The notes under the pieces: generated by a model | Told to the model about the DNA's origin: nothing | Seen by the model: the letters and a program-made list of their open reading frames with translations, nothing else | The model's database searches: none | NCBI GenBank assembly: GCA_038324385.1 | Contig: JBBQHX010000060.1 | Coordinates: forward strand, 1 to 16,015 | Source of the DNA: JBBQHX01 sp038324385 | GTDB taxonomy: Bacteria > Gemmatimonadota > Gemmatimonadetes > Gemmatimonadales > Gemmatimonadaceae | Direction of reading: 5' to 3' | DNA: 16,015 nt | Translations under genes and position numbers: made by a program | Part shown: positions 1 to 6,843 of the stretch, piece by piece | Position numbering within the stretch: position 1 is the stretch's first letter | How the letters are laid out: each line of letters opens with the position of its first letter

Positions 1-1
1 C

Positions 2-682
2 AACCGGGGCAACACCTTCATCTCCTACTACACCTACGGCGCCGGCCTCGGCCTCGCGCTGGACCTCGGGCTGCGCCGGCTCGGCGCACAGCGCGGCGAT
101 ACCACGCTCACGCTCGATCGGTTCATGCGGGAGCTCTGGCGCGTGCACGGCAAGCCCGAGCGCCCCTACACGCTCACCGATGCCCGCGCCGCGCTGGGCC
201 GCGTGGCAGCGGACACGGCGTTCGCGAATGGCTTCTTCCGCCGGCACATCACGGGTCGTGAGGCGCCGGACTATGCCGGGCTGTTGGCCGATGTCGGCGT
301 CGTCGTACGGCCAGCCGCGCCCGGACGCGCCTGGCTCGGCGACGTGGCGATGGAGGAACGTGGCGGCAACCTGTACGTCCAGAGCGGCACGCTGGTCGGC
401 CAGCCGATTTACGAGGCCGGCGCCAACCGCGGCGACCGCCTCGTGACGCTCGACGGCCGCGCCCTGACGAGTCGCGCCGACGTCGCGTCGGTCCTCGAAT
501 CCCGTCGTCCGGGCGACACCGTGCCGCTGGTGTTCGAGAGCCGCGGTCGCCGGATCCAGACCACCATCACCCTGCGCGAGAGCCCGGCCGTCGAGACGGT
601 GCTGGCCGAGGAGGCGGGGCAGACGCCTGACGCCGCGACGCTCGCTCGGCGCGCTCGCTGGTTGGCCCCGCGCGCGCGGTAG
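2..682 (+). CDS. M61-family peptidase with PDZ domain, C-terminal part (5' end outside window)
   Basis: The open frame enters from the left edge; 226 codons are visible before the TAG. The first residues (NRGNTFISYYTYG, then a GLALDLGLRR segment and RFMRELWRVHGKP) match the helical region that follows the zinc-binding catalytic domain in M61 glycyl aminopeptidases. The HExxH zinc site itself must lie upstream of the window. Roughly residues 120-200 of the visible part form a PDZ domain, with a carboxylate-loop-like start (GGNLYVQSGTLVGQPIYEAG), the typical 'ANRGDRLVTLDGRAL' turn and a final strand pair ending ITLRE. M61 proteins with PDZ domains are usually exported aminopeptidases that prefer N-terminal Gly or Ala; location cannot be judged here because the N-terminus is missing. 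The gene converges on the VOC gene with only 27 bases between the stop codons. The family call is fairly sure; activity cannot be checked. Confidence 0.83.
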   Translation, partial: NRGNTFISYYTYGAGLGLALDLGLRRLGAQRGDTTLTLDRFMRELWRVHGKPERPYTLTDARAALGRVAADTAFANGFFRRHITGREAPDYAGLLADVGVVVRPAAPGRAWLGDVAMEERGGNLYVQSGTLVGQPIYEAGANRGDRLVTLDGRALTSRADVASVLESRRPGDTVPLVFESRGRRIQTTITLRESPAVETVLAEEAGQTPDAATLARRARWLAPRAR

Positions 683-689
683 CCGCGCG
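673..689. terminator. GC-only hairpin at the convergent junction, possible terminator
   Basis: CGCGCGG (673-679) and CCGCGCG (683-689) are perfect inverted repeats of 7 bp. The 3-base loop is the TAG stop codon of the M61 gene. It sits between two convergent genes, where a bidirectional terminator would be useful, but neither side carries a T-tract, so intrinsic termination is doubtful. In such GC-rich DNA a 7-bp GC repeat can arise by chance. Confidence 0.25.
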
Positions 690-709
690 AGCCTGACGAC
701 GATGCCAGC

Positions 710-1096
710 TCACTGCTGCGTCGCGATCCACCAACTGTTGCCCGCCGGGTCGCGAACACCGCCGCGGCGGTCGGGATCGTCAGTCTTGCGGACGGGGCGC
801 TGCAGCGACGCACCACCCGCGGCGAGCGCGCGTTCGTACACCGCGTCGACGTCCTCCACGTACACGTGGACCGACGAGGGCACCGAGGGCCAGTCGCCGC
901 CCGCCTCGCCCATCATGACCACCGAATCTTCGATCCGCACCTCGGCGTGCATGATCGAACCGTCGTCGTGCTCGAAGACGCGCAGTCGCGACGCGCCGAA
1001 CGCGCGCTCGAGAAAGTCGATCACCTCGCGCACGCCCGTCACGATCAGATAGGGCGAGACGCTCGGATAGCCATCGGGTTTCCAGTGAAGGCTCAT
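710..1096 (-). CDS. VOC-superfamily (PhnB-like) protein
   Basis: A 128-residue protein of the vicinal oxygen chelate fold (glyoxalase / bleomycin-resistance / PhnB group). Visible marks are the 'VSPYLIVTGVREVIDFLERAF' first beta-alpha unit (residues 13-33), 'SIMHAEVRIEDSVVMMGE' (47-64) with a possible metal-ligand His50, and the family-typical C-terminal 'GVRDPAGNSWWIAT' (113-126). These small proteins usually dimerise and bind a metal or small ligand; PhnB-type members have mostly unknown substrates. An in-frame ATG at 1141 would add 15 residues, but I chose 1096 because GGAG lies 6 bases upstream of it and homologues typically begin close to this point. It follows the beta-lactamase-family gene on the same strand after 48 bases and is probably cotranscribed with it. 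No function beyond the fold can be assigned. Confidence 0.85.
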   Translation of the reverse strand: MSLHWKPDGYPSVSPYLIVTGVREVIDFLERAFGASRLRVFEHDDGSIMHAEVRIEDSVVMMGEAGGDWPSVPSSVHVYVEDVDAVYERALAAGGASLQRPVRKTDDPDRRGGVRDPAGNSWWIATQQ

Positions 1097-1144
1097 GACG
1101 GTCTCCGGCCTCGCGGGCGGTTGTGGGTCAGGTGGTCGCACTGC

Positions 1145-2365
1145 CTAGCGAACGATCGATTCCGTCACCAGCCTCATGAATTCGTCGATCTTCCGCGTAT
1201 CGGTCCAGCGGATGACGGCGACCATGTCATGCTCCGGATCGATCCAGATCACGTTGCCGCCGGCGCCCAGCGCGAAGACGCTTGACTCCGATGCACCGGT
1301 GTACTGCGCGTCGCCGGTGTTGAGCCACCAGAGCAGCCCGTAGACGGGGCGGATGGGGGTCGGCGTCCATGCCTCACGCAGCCACGCCTCGGATACGAGT
1401 TGTTGGTTGCCCCAGCGGCCGCGGCGCGCCATCAACAGGCCGAACCGCGCGTGATCGCGCGTCGTCGCCCAGAAGCCGCCGCCCCAGTGGCTTCCTCCGC
1501 TCACCGACTGCACCTGCTGGCCGTTCAGATCGAGGAACGACGTGCGATAGCCGAGCCACCGCCAGCTGTCGCTCGCTCCGATCGGCTCCATGATCGTTTC
1601 GCGCAACACGTCAGGCAGCGGACGCTCGAAGCGACGGAGCAGCGCCAGCGCGGTTCGGTTCACGCGCGTGTCGTTGTACTCCCAGAAGGTGCCCGGTGTC
1701 TCGAGCGTGCGGTCGTAGCCGCGGCGTCGGTCGGCGCGGTCGGGCTTGCCCCACAGCTCGCCTTCCCACTCGCTGGTCTGGTTGAGCAGCATCCGCCAGG
1801 TGATCGGCGCGTTGTGCGGGCTGTCGAATCCACCGTCGCGCACCGTCGTCCCCACCGGCTCGTCGAGGCGTAGCAGCCCGCGGTCATAGGCGATGCCAGC
1901 GACCGTCGACAGATAGCTCTTGGCCACGCTGAACGTCATGTCGACCTTCCGCGTGTCGCCCCACTCCGCGACGATGTAGCCATGGCGGAGGATGACGCCG
2001 TTCTGCCCACCGCGATCGAGCGTCTCGCCCAACACTTCGGGATACGGCTCACGGGCCGTGTTCTGGCGCACCTGCGCCGCCATGTCGGTGAGCCAGCCGA
2101 TCTCGCTCGCCTGCGCGAACGCGATGGCCGCGGCCAACTTCGTCGAGTCCATCCCCGCCTCGGCGGGGCGCATCGTCGCCCACGCGTCACCGCGCGGCGG
2201 CACGTAGGGCGCGACCGCGGTGGTGCGCAGCGGCTCGGCGGCCGCGCTCGGACTGGCGACGTCGCTCGTTGCCTGACGAGGCGCGCACGCGGCCGAGACG
2301 AACAGCAACGCCGCGACGAGCGAGGTCGCCGGCCGGGTGATCGGGGAGAGAAGGCGAACCATCAT
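1145..2365 (-). CDS. Serine beta-lactamase-family hydrolase (class C / esterase type), probable lipoprotein
   Basis: A 406-residue member of the serine beta-lactamase / penicillin-binding-protein-like superfamily (Pfam Beta-lactamase). Active-site motifs are present in order: SVAK at 146-149 (nucleophile Ser146, Lys149), YND at 230-232 (the Tyr-x-Asn motif) and HWGGG at 293-297, in the place of the KTG/HxG motif. Many relatives are esterases or D-amino peptidases rather than beta-lactamases, so antibiotic resistance should not be assumed. The N-terminus has a hydrophobic stretch ending in SAAC (Cys27), a slightly imperfect lipobox, so it is probably exported and lipid-anchored, or else cleaved by signal peptidase I. 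Two ATGs are adjacent (2365 and 2362). A GGAG lies 4 bases before the first and 7 before the second, so the true start may be 2362. It is upstream of the VOC gene and downstream of the channel gene, all on the minus strand. Confidence 0.9.
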   Translation of the reverse strand: MMVRLLSPITRPATSLVAALLFVSAACAPRQATSDVASPSAAAEPLRTTAVAPYVPPRGDAWATMRPAEAGMDSTKLAAAIAFAQASEIGWLTDMAAQVRQNTAREPYPEVLGETLDRGGQNGVILRHGYIVAEWGDTRKVDMTFSVAKSYLSTVAGIAYDRGLLRLDEPVGTTVRDGGFDSPHNAPITWRMLLNQTSEWEGELWGKPDRADRRRGYDRTLETPGTFWEYNDTRVNRTALALLRRFERPLPDVLRETIMEPIGASDSWRWLGYRTSFLDLNGQQVQSVSGGSHWGGGFWATTRDHARFGLLMARRGRWGNQQLVSEAWLREAWTPTPIRPVYGLLWWLNTGDAQYTGASESSVFALGAGGNVIWIDPEHDMVAVIRWTDTRKIDEFMRLVTESIVR

Positions 2366-2412
2366 GCAACTCCGTCAGACGCTGGGTGGGTGCGAATCGG
2401 GGACGGACGCCG

Positions 2413-2441
2413 ATTATCTGGCGCCGCGCCGCGCACCGAAA
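2413..2441 (-). promoter_or_regulatory. Weak candidate promoter for the beta-lactamase-family gene
   Basis: Read on the minus strand, GATAAT (2413-2418) matches a sigma70 -10 box at 5 of 6 positions and stands out in GC-rich sequence. At 17 bases spacing the -35 position reads TTTCGG, which is poor. It would give a leader of about 40 bases. A 6-bp inverted repeat, AATCGG (2395-2400) with CCGATT (2410-2415), overlaps the -10 and could be an operator half-site pair or chance. The 92-base gap to the channel gene (2366-2457) holds nothing else I can identify. Confidence 0.3.
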
Positions 2442-2457
2442 GATGCCTCGTGGGGGC

Positions 2458-3345
2458 TCAGGGCGCGAGCGACGCTCCACAGTGCTTGCAGTGCGCCGCA
2501 TCCATCTCGTGCCCCGCTCGACTACAGGTCGGGCAGGTCACGCGGCTGTGCTCGCGGACGGCGTTGCTCAACTCCACCGTCACGATCCCCGTCGGCACGG
2601 CGATGATGCCGTAGCCGATGATCATCACCAGCGACGCGAGCGCACGCCCCGTTGCCGTCGCCGGCGCGAGGTCGCCGTAGCCGACCGTGCTCAACGTCAC
2701 GATCGCCCAGTAGATGCTCAACGGAATGCTCGTGAATCCGCGCGTCGGTCCCTCGATCATGTACATCAGCGCGCCGATGATCGTGACCAGCGTCAGCACG
2801 GTGAGCAGGAAGACGAGGATCTTGTGCCGACTCGCCATCAGCGCCCGCGCGAGCACCCGCGATTCGCCGAGGTAGGTCGCGAGCTTGAGGATGCGGAAGA
2901 TCCGCAGCACGCGAAGAATCCGTACCACCAGCAGGAATCGCCCACCCGGAAAGATCAGCCCGATGTAGGTCGGGAGCACCGCCAGCAGATCGACCACGCC
3001 ATAGAAACTCCGCGCATAGCGCGCCGATCCGCGGGCGACGGTCAGGCGCACGATGTACTCGACCGTGAACAGGATCGTGAAGATCCACTCGGCGGTGAAC
3101 AGCGCGCGGGCGACGCGTGGCGGGATTCCCGGCATCGAGTCGATCACCACCGCGACCACGCTGGCGAGGATCAGCACGATCAGGACGATGTCGAAGACGC
3201 GTCCCGCCGGCGTGTCCGCCTCGAAGATGATGTGGTACCACCGATCCTTCAGCCCGCGGACGGGGGGCGGCGGGGCGGGGCGGGGGTCGCTCGGCGCGGA
3301 GGGCATGCGAGGCTCGGTGCTCGGGATGCGAGGAGTGTCCGCCAT
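2458..3345 (-). CDS. Voltage-gated K+ channel-type ion transporter with C-terminal zinc ribbon
   Basis: A 295-residue six-helix cation channel. The hydrophobic helices S1-S4 occupy about 48-155. S4 carries positive residues every third position (R142, R145, R148, R151, K154), as in voltage sensors. S5 is around 175-196. The pore loop has the K+ selectivity filter TVGYGD at 220-225 and S6 is at about 233-258. It should form tetramers in the inner membrane and pass K+. After S6 comes a short linker and a CxxC...CxxC zinc ribbon (Cys271, 274, 286, 289). The N-terminus (1-30) is proline-rich. The chosen start at 3345 has no clear ribosome binding site; the in-frame ATG at 3306 (residue 14) is an alternative that would remove part of this tail. 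The gene is transcribed away from the beta-propeller lipoprotein gene, across an 87-base divergent spacer in which I see no convincing promoter. Confidence 0.93.
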   Translation of the reverse strand: MADTPRIPSTEPRMPSAPSDPRPAPPPPVRGLKDRWYHIIFEADTPAGRVFDIVLIVLILASVVAVVIDSMPGIPPRVARALFTAEWIFTILFTVEYIVRLTVARGSARYARSFYGVVDLLAVLPTYIGLIFPGGRFLLVVRILRVLRIFRILKLATYLGESRVLARALMASRHKILVFLLTVLTLVTIIGALMYMIEGPTRGFTSIPLSIYWAIVTLSTVGYGDLAPATATGRALASLVMIIGYGIIAVPTGIVTVELSNAVREHSRVTCPTCSRAGHEMDAAHCKHCGASLAP

Positions 3346-3432
3346 CGCCGGCGCGAGGGCAAGGGCCTTGTGGAGGCGATGAGGCGGCGTACGTTCGCGT
3401 GAGGCGACCCCACAATCCGAGGTTCCCCGTCC

Positions 3433-4629
3433 ATGATCCGATCAGACGTTGCCCTTCGTGCCGCGTTCGGGCCGCTCGCCCTCGCCGGTACCGTGCTGGT
3501 CGCTGCCTGCGCCGGTGAACGCCCAGTTGCCGACAATGCGGCCGTCTCCCAGTACGAACTGGTCGAGGTGGCGACGATCGGCGGCGCGGTCGACGAGGGA
3601 CCCGACGCGTTCGGCCGGGTCGCCGGCATCGCCTTCGTGACGGGTGGGCGGGTCGCGGTACTCGACAATGCCTACCACGAGGTGCGGCTGTTCGACGACA
3701 GCGGCCGCTTTCTCAGCCGCGCCGGGCGCGAAGGGAGCGGGCCCGGTGAGATGCGAGGTGCCTTCGGCCTCGGGGTCGCGCCCGACGGCGTGCTCTGGGT
3801 GCGTGACAACAGCAACGGGCGCTACGTGCGGTTCGCCGTGGACGGTGATTCGCTCCGTAGCGTCGCCGAGTTCAACCTCGGCGAAGGGGCTCAAGGGCCC
3901 GGGATTTCTCCGAGCTTCGATGCCAGCGGGCGCCTGATCCACCTCGGGCTCGCGGCTGACTCGGCGACGGGGGGAGCAACTCTCACCCGCTTCACCTATC
4001 GGGTGGACGAACCAGTCCCAGTCGGGCGGGTCACGATCTCCGAACCTCCGCCCGACAGCATCGGGCAGTTCCCCGTTCTGGTCGGCGAGGGCGTGACGCG
4101 TTTTTTCTACCAGCCGTTCGCCCCGACCTTCCTGCATGCTCATGCGGACGGCGGCCACTGGGCCCGCTCGGTGAGCAGCACGGCCACAGTGGAGCGCTAC
4201 GACGCGGCGGGAACGTTGCTCCATCGGGTGACCGTCGCCCCCGACCGCGTGTCGCTCTCGCCGGGGGAGCAGGCCCGCGCGGATTCGAGCCTCGCCCGTG
4301 ATCGCCGGGCAGCCGGCCGTGACCTCCCGTTCACCGTTCCGGCGACCAAACCGCTGCTGCGCGCGATCCACTTCGACGCCGCCGGTCGGCTCTGGATCGA
4401 ACACAGCGTTCCCGAAGGCGCCGCGCGCATCGCCGACATCTTCGACTCGACCGGTGCGCCCCATGGTCGCGTCTCCTGGCTGGCGGCGATCGATCTGCGC
4501 CTGGGCACGCTTGGGGATACCCTCGTCGCCGGCGTCGCCCGCGATGAACTCGACATCCAGCGCGTGGTGCTGCTGCGCCTGCAGCCTGCCGCCGCTCCCG
4601 CACCGGCGCCCACGCCGCCGCCGCCCTGA
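3433..4629 (+). CDS. 6-bladed beta-propeller lipoprotein
   Basis: A 398-residue protein with a signal peptide ending in the lipobox VAAC (Cys26), so it is probably anchored in a membrane and faces the periplasm or outside. Repeats of the propeller type follow: 'GRVAVLDNAYHEVRLFDDSGRF' (about 72-93), 'GSGPGEM' (101-107), 'APDGVLWVRDNSNGRYVRF' (116-134), and a late blade 'FDAAGRLWIEHSVP'. The R-x-G-x-GSGPGEM loop is shared by a large family of 6-bladed (NHL/TolB-like) propeller proteins common in Gemmatimonadota and Acidobacteria, whose ligands are largely unknown. The C-terminus is a low-complexity Ala/Pro tail (PAAAPAPAPTPPPP). A GAGG lies 10 bases before the ATG, a weak ribosome site. It ends 80 bases before the LacI gene and appears separate from the locus behind it, since a new promoter lies between. 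Confidence 0.78.
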   Translation: MIRSDVALRAAFGPLALAGTVLVAACAGERPVADNAAVSQYELVEVATIGGAVDEGPDAFGRVAGIAFVTGGRVAVLDNAYHEVRLFDDSGRFLSRAGREGSGPGEMRGAFGLGVAPDGVLWVRDNSNGRYVRFAVDGDSLRSVAEFNLGEGAQGPGISPSFDASGRLIHLGLAADSATGGATLTRFTYRVDEPVPVGRVTISEPPPDSIGQFPVLVGEGVTRFFYQPFAPTFLHAHADGGHWARSVSSTATVERYDAAGTLLHRVTVAPDRVSLSPGEQARADSSLARDRRAAGRDLPFTVPATKPLLRAIHFDAAGRLWIEHSVPEGAARIADIFDSTGAPHGRVSWLAAIDLRLGTLGDTLVAGVARDELDIQRVVLLRLQPAAAPAPAPTPPPP

Positions 4630-4640
4630 TGGGAGGGCCC

Positions 4641-4682
4641 TAAAAGAAAACACTTGACATATTCGTGCTGCCAATACGTATT
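4641..4682 (+). promoter_or_regulatory. Promoter of the LacI-led operon (TTGACA -35 element)
   Basis: An AT-rich run (4641-4652) precedes a perfect TTGACA at 4654-4659, both conspicuous in this GC-rich window. A 17-base spacer would put the -10 at CGTATT (4677-4682), a poor match that lies inside the first operator palindrome. The -35 is clear, the -10 is not. A start point near 4690 would leave a leader of about 20 bases without a Shine-Dalgarno sequence. Confidence 0.55.
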
Positions 4683-4685
4683 GGC
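4670..4685. promoter_or_regulatory. Operator O1 of the LacI-family regulator
   Basis: GCCAATACGTATTGGC is a perfect 16-bp palindrome with a central CG, the usual architecture of LacI-family operators. It covers the expected -10 region, so binding would block RNA polymerase. It lies 24 bases before the LacI-family start codon, which suggests autorepression of the whole operon. Binding is inferred; no other copy of this site was found in the window. Confidence 0.75.
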
Positions 4686-4689
4686 GCCA

Positions 4690-4707
4690 TGCAAATACGC
4701 ATTGGCA
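4690..4707. promoter_or_regulatory. Operator O2 of the LacI-family regulator
   Basis: TGCAAATACGCATTGGCA is an imperfect palindrome (7 of 9 base pairs) of the same sequence type as O1, also with a central CG. The two centres are 21 bp apart, about two helical turns, so two dimers would sit on the same face of the DNA. The site ends one base before the ATG at 4709 and fills the place where a ribosome binding site would be. Confidence 0.65.
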
Positions 4708-4708
4708 G

Positions 4709-5743
4709 ATGACGGCAGGCCAAACTGGACGGCGCGTCACCACGCGCGACGTCGCGGCGCGGGCTGGGGTTTCGCAGCCGACTGTCTCGATGGTACTGAG
4801 CCGGAACCCGACCGCGCGGGTTGCCCCGGAGACCCAGGCGCGGGTGCTGCAGGCGGCCGAGGAGCTGGGATACCGCCCCAACGTCCTCGCCCGCGGGCTC
4901 GCCCAGCGGCGGTCGTTCGCGCTCGGCATCGTCGTCCCGGAGCTCCGGAATCCGTTCTTCATCGATGTGATCAGCGGCGCCGAGCGGGTGGCCGCCGAAC
5001 AGCAGTACGCCGTGCTGCTCTCCGAGACCGGCGGGCGCTCCCCGCTCGCCCACCTCGAGGCGCTGCAGGGGCGGCAGATCGACGGGATCATCATCGACGC
5101 CGCCAGCGCCGCGGCGGTGCCGACCAGCGCGCTCGCGGGGACGCACGTCGTCCTGATCGACGAGCCGTCGCAGCGGTGGCCGGGCGTCGCCAGCGATGCG
5201 GCCGCGGCCGGACGGCAGGCGGCCGAGCATCTGCTCGCCCTCGGCCACCGCGAAATCGCCTTCATCGGGCCGGCGGACGACGTCCACGGTGTCCGCCTGC
5301 GCGAGCGCGGATTCATCCAGACGCTGCGCGCCGCGGGCGTCGGGCTCCCGTCGGAGTGGCTTCGCCGGACGCCGGGCACCGCCGCGGGGGGACACGAGGC
5401 GATGCGCCTTCTGCTGACGCGGACCCGTCGCCCGACGGCCGTGTTCTGCGCCAATGACCTCTGTGCGCTGGGCGCACTCAAGGCGTGCGCGGCCAGCGGC
5501 GTGGCGGTGCCGCGCGACCTGTCCGTCGTCGGCTGCGACGACATCGAGATGGCGCGCCTCGTCACCCCCGAACTCACCACCGTCGCCGTGCCGGCGCGAG
5601 AGCTGGGCGCCCGGGCGGCGCGCCTGCTCCTCCGCACCCTCGCGGGCACCGAGCCGGACACGCGGCCTGCCCGCCTGCTCGCGGTGCGGCTGATCGCCCG
5701 CGGCACGAGCGGCCCGGTGCCCCCCAGTCGGAGCCTCACGTGA
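4709..5743 (+). CDS. LacI-family transcriptional regulator
   Basis: A 344-residue regulator with the family's usual length and order. The N-terminal helix-turn-helix (VTTRDVAARAGVSQPTVSMV, residues 10-29) is followed by a hinge helix around 58-68. A periplasmic-binding-protein-like effector domain starts at 'ALGIVVPELRNPFF' (71-84) and ends with the typical 'VPRDLSVVGCDDIEMARL' and 'LTTVAVPARELG' segments. It should bind DNA as a dimer and release it, or bind it, in response to a small ligand; LacI members most often sense sugars, but acids and nucleosides also occur. The ATG at 4709 is the only start upstream of the HTH: the frame has a TGA at 4655-4657 and no other start between. No Shine-Dalgarno is present, so translation may be leaderless-like or weak. 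The stop overlaps the next start by 4 bases (GTGA), tying the regulator to the operon it probably controls. Confidence 0.95.
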   Translation: MTAGQTGRRVTTRDVAARAGVSQPTVSMVLSRNPTARVAPETQARVLQAAEELGYRPNVLARGLAQRRSFALGIVVPELRNPFFIDVISGAERVAAEQQYAVLLSETGGRSPLAHLEALQGRQIDGIIIDAASAAAVPTSALAGTHVVLIDEPSQRWPGVASDAAAAGRQAAEHLLALGHREIAFIGPADDVHGVRLRERGFIQTLRAAGVGLPSEWLRRTPGTAAGGHEAMRLLLTRTRRPTAVFCANDLCALGALKACAASGVAVPRDLSVVGCDDIEMARLVTPELTTVAVPARELGARAARLLLRTLAGTEPDTRPARLLAVRLIARGTSGPVPPSRSLT

Positions 5744-6843
5744 CCGCGCCAGCCGCCGGCCGCGCCGCGCCCGCCGCCCGCCGTCATGCCGTGATCACCG
5801 GCACCGGCTCGTACGTCCCGCCGCGGGTGGTGACCAACGCCGAGCTCTCGGCGCAGCTCGGCGTGGACATCGACGAGTTCGTGCGCGGAACGCTCGGGAT
5901 CGCCGAACGGCACTGGTGCGGCCCCGACGAGTCCACGGCCGATCTCGCGGTGGCCGCCGCCGAACGCGCGCTGGCCGCCGCCGGCCGCACCGCGGGCGAT
6001 GTCGACCTTGTGATCGTCGCCACCGATACCCCCGAGTACATCTCGCCCGCCACCAGCTCGGTCGTCCAGGGACGCCTTGGCGCCCACCGCGCCGGCACCT
6101 TCGACATCAACGCCGGGTGCGCCGGCTTCGCCACCGCGCTCGACGTCGCATCGAAGTACGTGCAGGGCGACGAGCGCTACGCATGCGTGCTGGTGATCGG
6201 CGCGTACGTGATGTCGCGCTATCTGGATCTGCACGACAAGAAGACGGTGACGATCTTCGCTGATGGCGCGGGCGCCGCGGTGCTGGAAGCGAGTGCGCAA
6301 CCGGGCGTGCTCGCCTCGGAGCTCTACGCCGACGGCACGCTCGAGGCGGGGATGGGCGTGTTTGCGGGCGGCACCGCCGAACCGATCACCGAGCCGGTGC
6401 TGCGCGACGGGCAGCGCACGCGGCTGCGCTTCGTGCAGAAGTATCCGGCGTCGGTCAACGAGGACGGGTGGCCGCGGATCGCGCGATCGGTGCTGGCGCG
6501 CGCCGGCCGCACTCCCGCCGATGTCGACCTCTGGCTCTGGACCCAGGTCAACCGGTCGACGATCTGTGCCGTGATGCAGACGCTCGACGTTCCGGTCGAA
6601 CGTGCGCACATGGTGATGGGGAAGTGGGGCTACACCGGTTCGGCCTGCCTCCCGATGGCGCTCGACGACGCGGTGCACGCGGGGCGCCTCCGCGACGGCG
6701 ATCTCGTGCTGTTCACCGGCTCCGGCGCGGGGCTGGCGATGGCGTCGGTCGCGCTGGAGTGGCGGTCGAGCGAGAGGCCGTCGAACGGGCCGCGTCAGGC
6801 AGCCGCGGACAAACCGATAGCGGGAGCCGCGGCCGATGCGTGA
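5740..6843 (+). CDS. Ketoacyl-ACP synthase III (FabH)-like protein with altered active site
   Basis: A 367-residue thiolase-fold protein of the KAS III group. The nucleophile region FDINAGCAGF holds Cys127, and the C-terminal glycine-rich strand 'GSGAGLAMASVALEW' (327-341) closes the fold. FabH enzymes complete the triad with His in HQAN and Asn in GNTS, 30 residues apart (E. coli His244, Asn274). Here the same places read TQVN (Thr268) and GYTG (Tyr298), also 30 apart, so both catalytic partners appear replaced. It may be an acyltransferase, a hydrolase or a non-decarboxylating condensing enzyme, perhaps acting on the CoA esters made by the next gene; this is inference. I chose GTG 5740 because GGAG lies 6 bases upstream, the GTGA overlap couples it to the regulator, and the fold's first strand (HAVITGTGSYVP) begins at residue 16. 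The C-terminal 25 residues are a low-complexity tail. Confidence 0.85.
   Translation: MTAPAAGRAAPAARRHAVITGTGSYVPPRVVTNAELSAQLGVDIDEFVRGTLGIAERHWCGPDESTADLAVAAAERALAAAGRTAGDVDLVIVATDTPEYISPATSSVVQGRLGAHRAGTFDINAGCAGFATALDVASKYVQGDERYACVLVIGAYVMSRYLDLHDKKTVTIFADGAGAAVLEASAQPGVLASELYADGTLEAGMGVFAGGTAEPITEPVLRDGQRTRLRFVQKYPASVNEDGWPRIARSVLARAGRTPADVDLWLWTQVNRSTICAVMQTLDVPVERAHMVMGKWGYTGSACLPMALDDAVHAGRLRDGDLVLFTGSGAGLAMASVALEWRSSERPSNGPRQAAADKPIAGAAADA

Noticed and set aside
1145..2365. Antibiotic-resistance beta-lactamase
   Set aside because: Catalytic motifs are those of the wider superfamily (SVAK, YND, HWGGG instead of KTG), and most such proteins are esterases or peptidases; there is no resistance-gene context.
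2386..3402. 338-codon plus-strand open frame opposite the ion channel gene
   Set aside because: His/Arg/Asp-rich antisense shadow without domains; the channel has clear helices and a selectivity filter.
4634..4641. AGGGCCCT palindrome after the beta-propeller gene as a terminator
   Set aside because: An 8-base palindrome with no room for a loop and no T-tract; it cannot form a hairpin terminator.
5485..5739. N-terminal extension of the KAS III frame back to ATG 5485
   Set aside because: The extension overlaps the LacI gene by 85 codons, is Arg/Pro-rich and unlike any KAS III. GTG 5740 has a good SD and the fold starts just after it.
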